The notes beneath the pieces were generated by a model. It worked only from the letters and a program-made list of their open reading frames with translations, ran no database searches and was not told the DNA's origin. A stretch of 64,000 nt of DNA. It comes from Gaiellasilicea sp037720595 (lineage in GTDB: Bacteria; Actinomycetota; Thermoleophilia; Gaiellales; Gaiellaceae). This document shows positions 9,399 through 17,820 of the stretch, piece after piece. The DNA lies in NCBI GenBank assembly GCA_037720595.1, contig JBBJLW010000008.1, forward strand, positions 73,558 through 137,557, given 5' to 3'. Each line of letters begins with the position of its first letter. Positions within the stretch are counted from its first letter, which is position 1. Position numbers and translations under genes: made by a program.

Positions 9399-10106
9399 GT
9401 GATGGACGACCGGCGAGTGCTGGAGCGGACCCACGCGGACCTCGCGAACGACGTCGCCGTGATCGCATCCGAGTTCCTCGGCGGCTTCCAGAAAGTGCTC
9501 GAGATCGACCGCCCGGCCGTCTCCATCTTCGGCTCGGCGCGCACACCGGCCGGGACGGCGCCGTACGACGGCGCGCGCGAGACCGGGCGGCTCTTCGCGC
9601 AGGTCGGCTTCGCCGTCGTGACGGGCGGCGGGCCGGGTGTGATGGAGGCGGCGAACCGCGGCTGCAAGGAGGGCGGAGGCCTCTCCGTCGGCTTCAACAT
9701 CGCGCTCCCGCACGAGCAAGGAGTCAACCCCTACTGCGACATCGAGATGACGTTCAAGCACTTCTACGCGCGCAAGACGATGTTCGTGAAGGCGGCCGAG
9801 GGTTTCGTGATCTTCCCCGGCGGCTTCGGAACCCTGGACGAGCTGTTCGAGTCGCTGACGCTGATCCAGACCGGCAAGGTGCTCGATTTCCCGGTCGTCC
9901 TCGTCGGCTCCGACTACTGGGAGGAACTGCTCGTCTGGGTGCGCGAGGAGGCGCTCGCGGACGGGATGATCTCGCCCGAGGATCTCGACCTGCTCCACGT
10001 CACCGACGACCCAGCCGAGGCGGTGCGGCTGATCGTCGAGAGCTACGACGAGCGCTCGGCGAGCGCAACGTCGCCTCACGAGCCCGAGAAGGCCGACGCG
10101 CAGTAG
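9399..10106 (+). CDS. LOG-family protein (putative nucleoside 5'-monophosphate phosphoribohydrolase)
   Basis: LOG proteins release nucleobases from nucleotides, classically cytokinin precursors; bacterial relatives are often annotated as TIGR00730. The 235-residue protein has the Rossmann-like core with VVTGGGPGVMEAANRG (about residues 75-90) and the signature FPGGFGTLDELFE (about 143-155), which holds the catalytic Glu. It starts at GTG 9399 (ATG at 9402 possible), 7 bp after the protease gene, suggesting cotranscription. The charged C-terminal tail is not conserved. Confidence 0.88.
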   Translation: MMDDRRVLERTHADLANDVAVIASEFLGGFQKVLEIDRPAVSIFGSARTPAGTAPYDGARETGRLFAQVGFAVVTGGGPGVMEAANRGCKEGGGLSVGFNIALPHEQGVNPYCDIEMTFKHFYARKTMFVKAAEGFVIFPGGFGTLDELFESLTLIQTGKVLDFPVVLVGSDYWEELLVWVREEALADGMISPEDLDLLHVTDDPAEAVRLIVESYDERSASATSPHEPEKADAQ

Positions 10107-10115
10107 GAGCGATCG

Positions 10116-11369
10116 TCAGTCCTTCCGGGCTTTCGCCTCCTTGGAGACGAGGTAGCGCGAGACCTCGTCGTAGCGGCCTCCCTGGTTCGCGAACTCGACA
10201 TAGTTCCGGGCTGTCGCGAGCCATTCGAGCGTACTCGGGCGAAACTGCCGAAGCGCGTGCTCGAAGTGTCGTTGCGCGAGCGGTGGATCGCCTCCGCTGT
10301 CGAGCGCCTCGTCGATCACCGCGTCGACAGCACGCTCGACGACCGCGCGGAGATCGGCTCCGCTGAAGAGCGGGGTCCGCTTCGCGAGCGACTGGACGTC
10401 GATGCCCTCGTTCGGGCGCTCGCCGAGGTGCAGCGTCAGGATCTCCTCACGCGCGGCCCGATCCGGCGGGGGAACGAAGACGAGCCGGTCGAACCGGCCG
10501 GGCCGCTTCAGAGCCTCGTCGAGATCCCAGGGCGCGTTCGTGGCGGCCAGCACGAGGATGCCCTCGTTGTCGGAGCCGATCGCGTCGAGCTCCTGGAGAA
10601 CCTGGTCGACGAGCGGGCGACCCGCGCTGCCGACGTGCTTCCGGCGCGCGAAGCCGATCGCGTCGAGCTCGTCGAGGAAGAGGACGCAGGGCGCAAACTG
10701 CCGTGCCTGGACGAACGCCTCGTGCAGGTTCCGCTCGGAGATCCCGAAATACGGGTCGAGGATCTCCTCGATCCGAACGTTCGAGAAGGGGAGTCCGCAC
10801 TCTCCCGCAGTGGCGCGCGCCAAGAGCGTCTTGCCGCAGCCGGGCGGTCCGTAAAGGAGGATCCCGCCGCCCGCTCGCCTGCCGTATCGCTCGTAGAGAT
10901 CCGGTCGCTGGTAGGGCAGCACGATAGTCCGGTTGATCGTCTTCTTCACGTCCTCGAGGCCGCCGACGTCCCGGAAGGTCGTGCGCGGATCCGACTCGAG
11001 CTCGAGCGGAGACGATGAGCCGTCCTCCTGGTCGGGCCCTTGTCGGACGAGCCGGATCGTGCCGTCGAGGCCGAGCGTCGCGTCGATCGCGGCCCGGAGC
11101 TCGGCCACGCCCTCGACGCCCGCGGCTGCCGCCCGATCGGCGTAGGTGGCGGCCCGGTCGATCCGTCCGACCTCGGCTGCGGTGCGCCCGGCTTCGAGGA
11201 GCGCGTCCGGCGGCAGCGCCTCGGCCGCGAGGAGCGCGTCGTACTCGGCCAGCGCCTCCTCCGGCCGCTCTGCCGCGAGCAACGTCTCGGCGAGGAGCAG
11301 GCGGAGCGCATGGTTCTCGGGCGAGACGGCGAGCGCCTGCCTCAGCCCGTCGATCCGATCGTCGCTCAT
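10116..11369 (-). CDS. TPR-AAA+ ATPase (Cdc48/SpoVK-like)
   Basis: The 417-residue protein has an N-terminal TPR-like helical part (about 1-115). A single classical AAA module follows: FRDVGGLEDVKK, Walker A YGPPGCGKT, Walker B VLFLDELDA, sensor 1 AATNAPWDLD, arginine-finger region RPGRFDR, and sensor 2 near FSGADLRAVVERA. The module resembles the D1/D2 modules of Cdc48/proteasomal ATPases and SpoVK. There is no protease domain, so it is probably an unfoldase or remodeller. The ATG at 11369 overlaps the stop of the TPR-membrane gene by 4 nt, making it the last gene of a coupled trio. Confidence 0.85.
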   Translation of the reverse strand: MSDDRIDGLRQALAVSPENHALRLLLAETLLAAERPEEALAEYDALLAAEALPPDALLEAGRTAAEVGRIDRAATYADRAAAAGVEGVAELRAAIDATLGLDGTIRLVRQGPDQEDGSSSPLELESDPRTTFRDVGGLEDVKKTINRTIVLPYQRPDLYERYGRRAGGGILLYGPPGCGKTLLARATAGECGLPFSNVRIEEILDPYFGISERNLHEAFVQARQFAPCVLFLDELDAIGFARRKHVGSAGRPLVDQVLQELDAIGSDNEGILVLAATNAPWDLDEALKRPGRFDRLVFVPPPDRAAREEILTLHLGERPNEGIDVQSLAKRTPLFSGADLRAVVERAVDAVIDEALDSGGDPPLAQRHFEHALRQFRPSTLEWLATARNYVEFANQGGRYDEVSRYLVSKEAKARKD

Positions 11370-12232
11370 CGGATCCTCCTCTGCATCCACCAGCACGCGA
11401 GCGGGGCGATCGTCCAGCTGTAGACGATCATGAAGAGGTAGAGGAAGAGCAACGGCGCAGCGATGTACCAGAGACCCGTCGCCGAGGTGACCACGAGCAG
11501 CCCCAGGTAGACACCCCAGACCTTCAGAGGGCCGAAGCGCTGAATCGGATAGACCGGCCATTGCAGCCAGTGGGTCAACGTCTTGTTGTGGCGAGCGACG
11601 CGGGCTGTGTCGGCGTCGGTCGGATCGAGCCTGGCGGCCTCCTCGAAATGCCGAACCGCGCGGTGGACGTTGTCGCCGTCGACCAGCAGGTTGCCGCGGA
11701 GCAGATGGCCCGTTCGATCCTCCGGCTCGACGTCGAGCAAATCGTCGGTGTACTGCTTCGCATTCTTCGTCTCACCACTCAAGTAGGCGACCTGGGCCCG
11801 CGTGCGCAGGACGCCGATCGATTCCGGGTCGAGGCCGGCGGCCCTGTCGACGAGCCGCCGCGCCTTCGTGTGCCCGCCGCCGTGGACACACGCGAGCGCG
11901 TAGTGGCAGAGCAGGGTCGGATGATCCGGCGCGAGCTCGAGAGCGGAAAGTAGGGCTTCTTCGGCCTCCTCGAGCTCGCCGAGCTCGATCAGGTTGAGGG
12001 CGAGCACGTCCAGTAGCTCCATGTGCTCGGGCTCGAGTTCGAGCCCGCGTCGCGCTGCGGCAGCCCCTTCGCTGTAGCGGTCGAGATGGTAGAGCGCCTC
12101 ACCGCGGAGCGACCAGGACTCGGGCTCCTCGAAGTCGTCGGCGCCGTCGAGGGCTTCGAGCACCCGTTGCGGCTGCCCGATCGACGCGTAGTGGCGTGCC
12201 AGCTCGAGCTGCTTGCCCGCGATTTCGCTCAT
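11366..12232 (-). CDS. TPR-repeat protein with C-terminal membrane helices
   Basis: The 288-residue protein has roughly six tetratricopeptide-like repeats in its first 225 residues (for example ESWSLRGEALYHLDRYSEGA and HLLRGNLLVDGDNVHRAVRH). Two closely spaced hydrophobic helices (about 235-280) anchor it in the membrane. The TPR part should face the cytoplasm and recruit partners. It overlaps both neighbours by 4 nt. The AAA+ ATPase encoded next has its own TPR region, so a membrane-tethered ATPase complex is a reasonable inference. The exact role is unknown. Confidence 0.8.
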   Translation of the reverse strand: MSEIAGKQLELARHYASIGQPQRVLEALDGADDFEEPESWSLRGEALYHLDRYSEGAAAARRGLELEPEHMELLDVLALNLIELGELEEAEEALLSALELAPDHPTLLCHYALACVHGGGHTKARRLVDRAAGLDPESIGVLRTRAQVAYLSGETKNAKQYTDDLLDVEPEDRTGHLLRGNLLVDGDNVHRAVRHFEEAARLDPTDADTARVARHNKTLTHWLQWPVYPIQRFGPLKVWGVYLGLLVVTSATGLWYIAAPLLFLYLFMIVYSWTIAPLACWWMQRRIR

Positions 12233-12702
12233 GCGGACGCGGCCGCGGCTACGGCGACACCGGTGGCGACGCCGCACACGAGCGCCGTCGCGATCCCGCG
12301 AAGCCAGAGCGAGGCGTAAGCAGCCTGATCTCGACCGGCTGCGTAGACCCGGTCGGCGGGTTTCTGCAGCTCGCGCGTCGCGAGATAGCAGACGACGCCG
12401 ACGACGATGACGACCAGGCGAATCGATCCGTCTGTGGCGGGGTCGATCGCGACCATGAGCAGGAGCGTAACGAGCAACCCGGCCGCGCCGATCCCGGCGA
12501 TCGCCAATCGGCGCGCGTCGGAGAGCCCGAGGCGCCCGCCGTTCAGCCAGGCGATTGCCGCCGCGGCCAGCGGCCCACCGAAGAACGCGACATAGAACTG
12601 TGAGCTCAGCCGCCACGGCCTCGCAGCGCCGGGGAGGGAGTCTCGTCTGACTCCCTTGAGCGAGGGCGTGAAGAGATCGTCGTCACGGTCCTCGACGCTC
12701 AA
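12229..12702 (-). CDS. Small multi-pass membrane protein of the AAA+/TPR cluster
   Basis: This 157-residue protein has four hydrophobic segments (about 33-52, 64-86, 94-108 and 135-156) and a cytoplasmic-looking charged N-terminus. No recognised domain. It is the first gene of the three-gene unit, its stop overlapping the TPR gene start by 4 nt. It ends 3 bases from the VanW-like gene stop... on the same strand, whose gene lies upstream, so it may also be in that transcript. Probable membrane partner of the TPR-AAA+ pair. Confidence 0.75.
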   Translation of the reverse strand: MSVEDRDDDLFTPSLKGVRRDSLPGAARPWRLSSQFYVAFFGGPLAAAAIAWLNGGRLGLSDARRLAIAGIGAAGLLVTLLLMVAIDPATDGSIRLVVIVVGVVCYLATRELQKPADRVYAAGRDQAAYASLWLRGIATALVCGVATGVAVAAAASA

Positions 12703-12705
12703 CGG

Positions 12706-14385
12706 TTAGACCCGTGGCAGCACGAAGTAGGGGCCGGGGATCGAGCTGCCCGGGCCGTAGATCTGGGTCGCGCCGACCGCGATGTAGGCGCTCGTGAACG
12801 AGTCGTTGCGGAGGAGCTTCCCTCGCTCGTAGATCTTCCTCGACACGGTCACGTCGAAGCCGGACTGGTTCGAGCCGCTGACCGTCCGCACTGAGCCGGT
12901 CGGCGCGTAGGGATCGAGCGCGTAGGTCGTCTCCGGTGTGCGCCAGTTCAGCTGCGGGCCGGTTGCCGCGACGATTCTCCGCTTCGGATCGGTGCCGTAG
13001 AAGCTGAACGTGAGCGTGTCGTTCGTGTAGCTCGTCCCGATCAGGATTCCCGTCTTCAGGTCGTTGCGGAACGCGAAGTCGGGGCCGCCCCAGGAGACGG
13101 CCGCGTCGCGCCCCATCGGATAGTGGGAGATGTAGAAGCTGTGGTTCTGGCGCGCGAGGATCGGCAGGCCGAGTTCGAATGCGTTGTTGAAGAGCGTCGT
13201 CGCGGTCTGGCAGACGCCGCCGCCGATCGAGGGCACGAGCAGCGAGCCGATGATCATCTGGCCCTCGCGGAAGCCGCGCTCGACGGTGCGCGGGCCGACG
13301 GAGCCGTTGAACGAGAAGGTCTCGCCCGGCCGGATCAGGGTGCCGTCGATGTACTCGGCCATCAGGTGGATGTTGTGGATCCGGTTCGCCGAGGACGGGC
13401 CCATTTCGGTCGTGAAGCTCGAGATTCGCTGCCGGATTCCCAGCTCGTGCGCCTCGCGGGTCGTCAGGTCGGCGCGGGTCTGGCGGAGCGCGAGCGGCGC
13501 GACGCGGCGGTCCGAGTAGGCAGCGGCGGTGACCGAGGCGAGCGCCGCGTTCGGGTTGACGTCGAGGCCGGGTCGCGACGGCGTCAGCCGCACCGTCTCG
13601 CCCTCGATGGCGAACTGCGCGTTGGCGGCGCGCGAGCGCCAGGGGTCGAGTGCGGGCTTGACGGCCATCGCGAGCCGATCGCGGTCGAACGTGACGAGGA
13701 AGCGGTCCTTCCGCGGCGCGAACCGGATCAGGCGGGCGAGCAGCTCCGGCTCGAGCGTTCCGATCGTCTTTCCGTCGAAGACGAGCGAGATGGGCCTGGA
13801 CACCAGCTCGCGGGCCGTAACAGTGGCCCGCTCGGCCTCGTCGGTCGTGAGAGTCGGGGCGACCCGAGTGAGAGGTGCGACGACCTCGCGCCGGCCGGCC
13901 AGCACCGAGGCGGCGAGTCTGGTCGAGAGTCGCTTTCCGTCGATCAGCTCGCCGAGCCTGGCCGGGACGACTGCGAAGTCCGAGCCACGTCGCTCGACCC
14001 GGGCGGGCCGCGGCGTCGCGAGCCTTGCGCCGAGTCGCTCGTACGCGCCAACGTTCGGTTGTACGGCGAGCACCGGGTCGACGTGCAGCCGCGGCGGGCT
14101 CGGATCGGCGAGCTGACGAATGCGGGTCAGCAAGGAGTCTCGTCCTGCGGCGCGCTTCGCCGTCTCGGTCTCCCGTGCGTCCACGACGAGCGCCTCGGAC
14201 GCGCGGACGGTGTAGCTCCGACCCTGGACGGTCACCGCGATGGGCCGATCGAGGTCGAGCGCCCGCACCTCGACTCCTGGAAGGGGTTGCTCCCAGTACA
14301 TGGCGTCGCGCGCGGCGACGACGGCGACGGCGGTCGCTACGAGCGCCGCCGACATCCAGCCCGCGCGGAACGCGACTCGCCTCAT
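12706..14385 (-). CDS. VanW-family cell-wall protein
   Basis: The 559-residue protein begins with a basic N-terminus and one membrane helix (about 10-25). Two putative peptidoglycan-binding (YkuD-associated/PG_binding_4-like) repeats follow in the middle. The VanW domain spans about 330-480, with FSFNGSVGPRTVERGF, SIGGGVCQTATTLFNNAF and NHSFYISHYPMGRDAAV. The C-terminal strands resemble a G5-like extension. VanW proteins occur with vancomycin resistance clusters and more widely in walls; the molecular activity is not settled. The ATG at 14385 sits just before the signal anchor; the long upstream frame is not coding-like. It diverges from selA by 42 bp. Confidence 0.88.
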   Translation of the reverse strand: MRRVAFRAGWMSAALVATAVAVVAARDAMYWEQPLPGVEVRALDLDRPIAVTVQGRSYTVRASEALVVDARETETAKRAAGRDSLLTRIRQLADPSPPRLHVDPVLAVQPNVGAYERLGARLATPRPARVERRGSDFAVVPARLGELIDGKRLSTRLAASVLAGRREVVAPLTRVAPTLTTDEAERATVTARELVSRPISLVFDGKTIGTLEPELLARLIRFAPRKDRFLVTFDRDRLAMAVKPALDPWRSRAANAQFAIEGETVRLTPSRPGLDVNPNAALASVTAAAYSDRRVAPLALRQTRADLTTREAHELGIRQRISSFTTEMGPSSANRIHNIHLMAEYIDGTLIRPGETFSFNGSVGPRTVERGFREGQMIIGSLLVPSIGGGVCQTATTLFNNAFELGLPILARQNHSFYISHYPMGRDAAVSWGGPDFAFRNDLKTGILIGTSYTNDTLTFSFYGTDPKRRIVAATGPQLNWRTPETTYALDPYAPTGSVRTVSGSNQSGFDVTVSRKIYERGKLLRNDSFTSAYIAVGATQIYGPGSSIPGPYFVLPRV

Positions 14386-14427
14386 GCTCGACAAAGTAGC
14401 CGCAAATTCCGCACTACACTCATATTC

Positions 14428-15735
14428 GTGCGCCTGCGCGATCTGCCTTCCATCGACGAGCTGCTCCGCGACGAGCGGCTCGCAGCCGAGTCGCGCCCGC
14501 TGGCGCTGGCAGCCGCCCGTTCGGCGCTCGAACGGGCTCGAGAGGAGATCCGCGCTGGCGCCGAGCCGGGCTTTGTCGATTCGGGCGACCTCGTCGAACG
14601 GACGCTGGCGGATCTCTCGAGGCAGCGCCGGCCGCAGCTCAGGCGAGTGCTCAACGCGACGGGTGTCCTCCTCCACACGAATCTCGGTCGCGCGCCGCTC
14701 GCCGCGGCGGCGCTCGAGCGCGTGCTCGCGATCGGCGGGGGCTACTCCAACCTCGAGTACGACCTGACGGCGGGGGCGCGGGGCTCGCGGCAGGATCACC
14801 TCGCCCCGCTCGTGCGCCGGTTGACCGGGGCGGAGGCCGCGCTCGTCGTCAACAACAACGCCGCCGCCGTGCTGCTGGCGCTGGCCGCGCTCGCGGAGGG
14901 CCGCGAGGTGCTCGTCTCCCGCGGTGAGTTGATCGAGATCGGCGACGGCTTCCGGATTCCCGACGTGCTCGCCCGCTCCGGCGCCCGACTCCGCGAGGTG
15001 GGGACGACGAACCGGACGCGCGTCGAGGACTACGAGGCGGCGATCGGGCCGGAGACGGCGCTCGTCCTGCGGGTGCACCAGTCGAACTTCCGTCAGGTTG
15101 GATTCACGGAGAGCCCGCGGCTCGGCGCGCTGGCGCAGATGGCGAAGCGCGCCGGGCTGCCGCTCGTCGACGATCTCGGCTCAGGGGCGCTCGTCGAGCT
15201 CGAGGGGGAGCCGACGCCCGCCTCCAGCCTCGCCGCCGGCTCCGATCTCGTGTGCTTCTCGGGAGACAAGCTGCTCGGCGGACCCCAGGCGGGGATCGTC
15301 GCCGGCGCTGCCGAGCTCGTCGAGTGCCTCCGGCGGCATCCGCTCCAGCGCGCGCTGCGCGCCGACAAGCTCTCCCTCGCCGCGCTCGAGGGCACGCTCG
15401 CGCTCTATCTGGACCTGCCCGGCGAGATCCCCGTTCTGCGGATGCTGCGCGAGTCGGCCGAGGCAGTGCGCGCCCGCGCCCAGACGCTCGCGGCCGCTGT
15501 CGGCGGCTCGGTGGAGGAGACCGTCGCGCGCGTCGGCGGCGGCGCGCTCCCGCTCGCCGAGCTGCCGAGCTACGCCTGCGCCGTCGAGGAGGAGCTGTCC
15601 GGGCCGCTCCGCTTACACGAGCCGCCGGTGCTCGCCGTCGTCCGCGACGGCCGCACGCTCCTCGATTGCCGCACGCTGACCGACTCAGAGGCCGGGGAGG
15701 TCGCGGAAGCGGTCCGCGCGTGTCGCTCACGGTAG
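14428..15735 (+). CDS. selA: L-seryl-tRNA(Sec) selenium transferase
   Basis: SelA is a PLP enzyme that converts Ser-tRNA(Sec) to Sec-tRNA(Sec) with selenophosphate. The 435-residue protein has the N-terminal tRNA-binding region with LRRVLNATGVLLHTNLGRAP. Its PLP lysine is near residue 281 in CFSGDKLLGGPQAG. ALVVNNNAAAVLLAL and LPLVDDLGSGAL are further family segments. GTG 14428 gives RLRDLPSIDELL, a typical start. The last 16 nt overlap selB, and a tRNA-Sec lies at 21.5 kb, so the translation part of the selenocysteine system is local. selD and a selenoprotein are not seen in this window. Confidence 0.95.
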   Translation: MRLRDLPSIDELLRDERLAAESRPLALAAARSALERAREEIRAGAEPGFVDSGDLVERTLADLSRQRRPQLRRVLNATGVLLHTNLGRAPLAAAALERVLAIGGGYSNLEYDLTAGARGSRQDHLAPLVRRLTGAEAALVVNNNAAAVLLALAALAEGREVLVSRGELIEIGDGFRIPDVLARSGARLREVGTTNRTRVEDYEAAIGPETALVLRVHQSNFRQVGFTESPRLGALAQMAKRAGLPLVDDLGSGALVELEGEPTPASSLAAGSDLVCFSGDKLLGGPQAGIVAGAAELVECLRRHPLQRALRADKLSLAALEGTLALYLDLPGEIPVLRMLRESAEAVRARAQTLAAAVGGSVEETVARVGGGALPLAELPSYACAVEEELSGPLRLHEPPVLAVVRDGRTLLDCRTLTDSEAGEVAEAVRACRSR

Positions 15736-17339
15736 GCACCGCCGGCCACGTCGACCACGGCAAGACGTGGCTCGTGCGGGCGTTGACCGGGAAGGACACC
15801 GACCGGCTGCCCGAGGAGCAGGCGCGCGGGATCTCGATCGATCTCGGCTACGCGCCGCTCGAGCTCGCCGACGGGCGGCGGCTCTCGCTGATCGACGTGC
15901 CGGGCCACGAGCGGTTCGTCCGCAACATGGTCGCGGGCGCGACCGGGATCGACCTCTTCCTGCTCGTGCTCGACGCGAACGAAGGCGCCCGGGCGCAGAC
16001 CCACGAGCACCTTGCGATCCTCTCCCTGCTAGGGATCGAGCACGGTGTCGTTGCGGTCACGAAGGCGGACGCGGTCGACGCCGAGACGCTGGAGTTCGCG
16101 CTGGACGAGGCGCGCGAGCTCGTGCCTGGAGCGGAGGTCGTCGCAGTGAGCGCGAAGACGGGCGCCGGCCTCGACGAGCTGCGCGCCGCGCTCGGGCAGA
16201 CGGCCGACTTAGTGTTGAAACAACACAATGTCGATCGTCCGGCCCGTCTTCACGTCGATCGCGTCTTCACGCTGCCTGGAATCGGAACGGTGGTGACCGG
16301 CACGCTCTGGTCGGGCTCGGTCGCGGCCGGTGACGTCCTGCGGTTGGAGCCTCGCGGGCTCGTCGCGCGTGTCCGCAGCGTCCAGGTCCACGATCTCCCC
16401 GTCGAGCGTGCCGAGGCCGGTCAGCGGGTGGCGCTCGCGCTCCCGGGGATCGAGCGCAGCCGGTTTCGTCGCGGTGACGTACTCGTCACGCCGGGCGCGT
16501 TTTTGGCGAGCTATCGCGTGGACGTCGTGCTCGAGGAGCTCGCGCCGATCGCCGACGGCACGCGCCTGCTGGTCCACCACGGCACTTCGAGCATTCTTGG
16601 CCGCGTCGTCCGCACGGGTGAGCGCTTCGCTCAGCTCCGGCTGGCCGCGCCGGTCGTAGCCGCGCGAGGCGACCGTGTCGTCCTGCGGGAGGAGACGACG
16701 GTCGGCGGCGGTCTGATTATCGATCCGGCGCCGCCTCGGCATGCCGATCTCGCCCGATTCGAGCGGTCGAAGCGGGGAGAGAAGACGATTCACGCGCCCG
16801 TGGTCGTCGACGGGGAGTGGCGCTACGGGGAGGCCTGGCTCGGGGAGCTCGAGGCCCGGCTCACGGCGCGGATCGCGACAGCGGATCCGCTCGATCCGGG
16901 CGTCGACGCGCCGACCGAGCCCTGGGCGAAGGACGTGCTTCCTCGGCTTCCGTTCGAGCGCCGCGGCTCGCGCCTCTATCTTCCGGGCGCCGGTGCGCGC
17001 CTCGGCTCCCGCGAGGTCGAGGCGGCGGCAATCGAGGCGCAGCTCGCCGAGGCGGATCCGGGCGCCGCCAGGTTCGACGACCCCGAGCTCGCTCGGTTTC
17101 TCGAGAACGCCGGCCGGCTCGTGCGGCTCGGCGACGGCTACGCGGTCTCGGTGGCGGCGTACGAGCGAGCGAGGGCGCTCGTCGTCGAGGAATGCGCCGA
17201 CGCGGGCCGGATCGCGCTCGCCCGCTTCCGAGATCTCGCCGGCTGCGGCAGGCGCGACGCCCAGCTCCTGCTCGAACGGCTCGATGCGGACGGCGTCACC
17301 CGACGTGTCGGCGACGAGCGCGTGCTCCGCCGCCGCTGA
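15720..17339 (+). CDS. selB: Selenocysteine-specific elongation factor
   Basis: SelB delivers Sec-tRNA(Sec) to UGA codons preceded or followed by a SECIS hairpin. The 539-residue protein has the GTPase domain with G1 GTAGHVDHGKT, switch region RGISIDLGYAPLEL, G3 IDVPGHERF and G4 TKAD. Two beta-barrel domains follow, then winged-helix repeats in the C-terminal third for SECIS recognition. It is somewhat shorter than E. coli SelB (about 614). The GTG at 15720 lies inside selA (16-nt overlap), implying tight coupling. No other GTP-binding factor fits as well. Confidence 0.95.
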   Translation: MSLTVGTAGHVDHGKTWLVRALTGKDTDRLPEEQARGISIDLGYAPLELADGRRLSLIDVPGHERFVRNMVAGATGIDLFLLVLDANEGARAQTHEHLAILSLLGIEHGVVAVTKADAVDAETLEFALDEARELVPGAEVVAVSAKTGAGLDELRAALGQTADLVLKQHNVDRPARLHVDRVFTLPGIGTVVTGTLWSGSVAAGDVLRLEPRGLVARVRSVQVHDLPVERAEAGQRVALALPGIERSRFRRGDVLVTPGAFLASYRVDVVLEELAPIADGTRLLVHHGTSSILGRVVRTGERFAQLRLAAPVVAARGDRVVLREETTVGGGLIIDPAPPRHADLARFERSKRGEKTIHAPVVVDGEWRYGEAWLGELEARLTARIATADPLDPGVDAPTEPWAKDVLPRLPFERRGSRLYLPGAGARLGSREVEAAAIEAQLAEADPGAARFDDPELARFLENAGRLVRLGDGYAVSVAAYERARALVVEECADAGRIALARFRDLAGCGRRDAQLLLERLDADGVTRRVGDERVLRRR

Positions 17340-17358
17340 TCGCTGCAACACTTCCCCC

Positions 17359-17820
17359 ATGCGCGGTTTCCTCGTCCTCCTGCTCCTCGCCTCGCTCCTT
17401 GCGGTGGGACCGAGCTTCGCGTCGGCTTTGGAGCCGGGATTCGCACGCGGTACCGCGACGATCTCGACCGGCAGCCGCCAGGTGGTGCTCCGGGTCGAGC
17501 TCGCGCGTACGCCCGCGCAGCGCTCGCGCGGGCTGATGGGTCGCCGCTCGCTTGCTCCGCTCGCCGGGATGGTGTTCCAGTACTCGAGCTCGACGACCGG
17601 CGCTTTCTGGATGAAGAACACGCTGATCCCACTCGACATAGCCTTCTACGACGGTCGCGGCCGGATCCTCCGAACCTTCACGATGCAGCCCTGCCGCACC
17701 GAGATCTGTCCGCTCTACGACCCGGGCGACGCCTTTCGCGGGGCGCTCGAGGTGAACGCGGGCTCGTTCCGCCGCTGGGGCGTCGAGCGCGGCGACCGGA
17801 TCGTCGTGCGGGTGGGCTAG
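17359..17820 (+). CDS. Exported DUF192 protein
   Basis: This 153-residue protein starts with a signal peptide (GFLVLLLLASLLAVGPSFA). A DUF192 domain follows with RSRGLMGRRSLAPLAGMVF, FWMKNTLIPLDIAFYD and the Cys-containing segment MQPCRTEICPLYDPG. DUF192 proteins are small beta-rich extracytoplasmic proteins of unknown activity. It begins 19 bp after selB and may be cotranscribed, though a link to selenium is not evident. Its stop overlaps the convergent membrane-protein stop by 4 nt. Confidence 0.87.
   Translation: MRGFLVLLLLASLLAVGPSFASALEPGFARGTATISTGSRQVVLRVELARTPAQRSRGLMGRRSLAPLAGMVFQYSSSTTGAFWMKNTLIPLDIAFYDGRGRILRTFTMQPCRTEICPLYDPGDAFRGALEVNAGSFRRWGVERGDRIVVRVG

Noticed and set aside
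12706..15078. Long frame extending the VanW-like gene upstream by 231 codons
   Set aside because: The extra part is antisense to selA and lacks protein-like composition; the signal anchor begins at the ATG at 14385.
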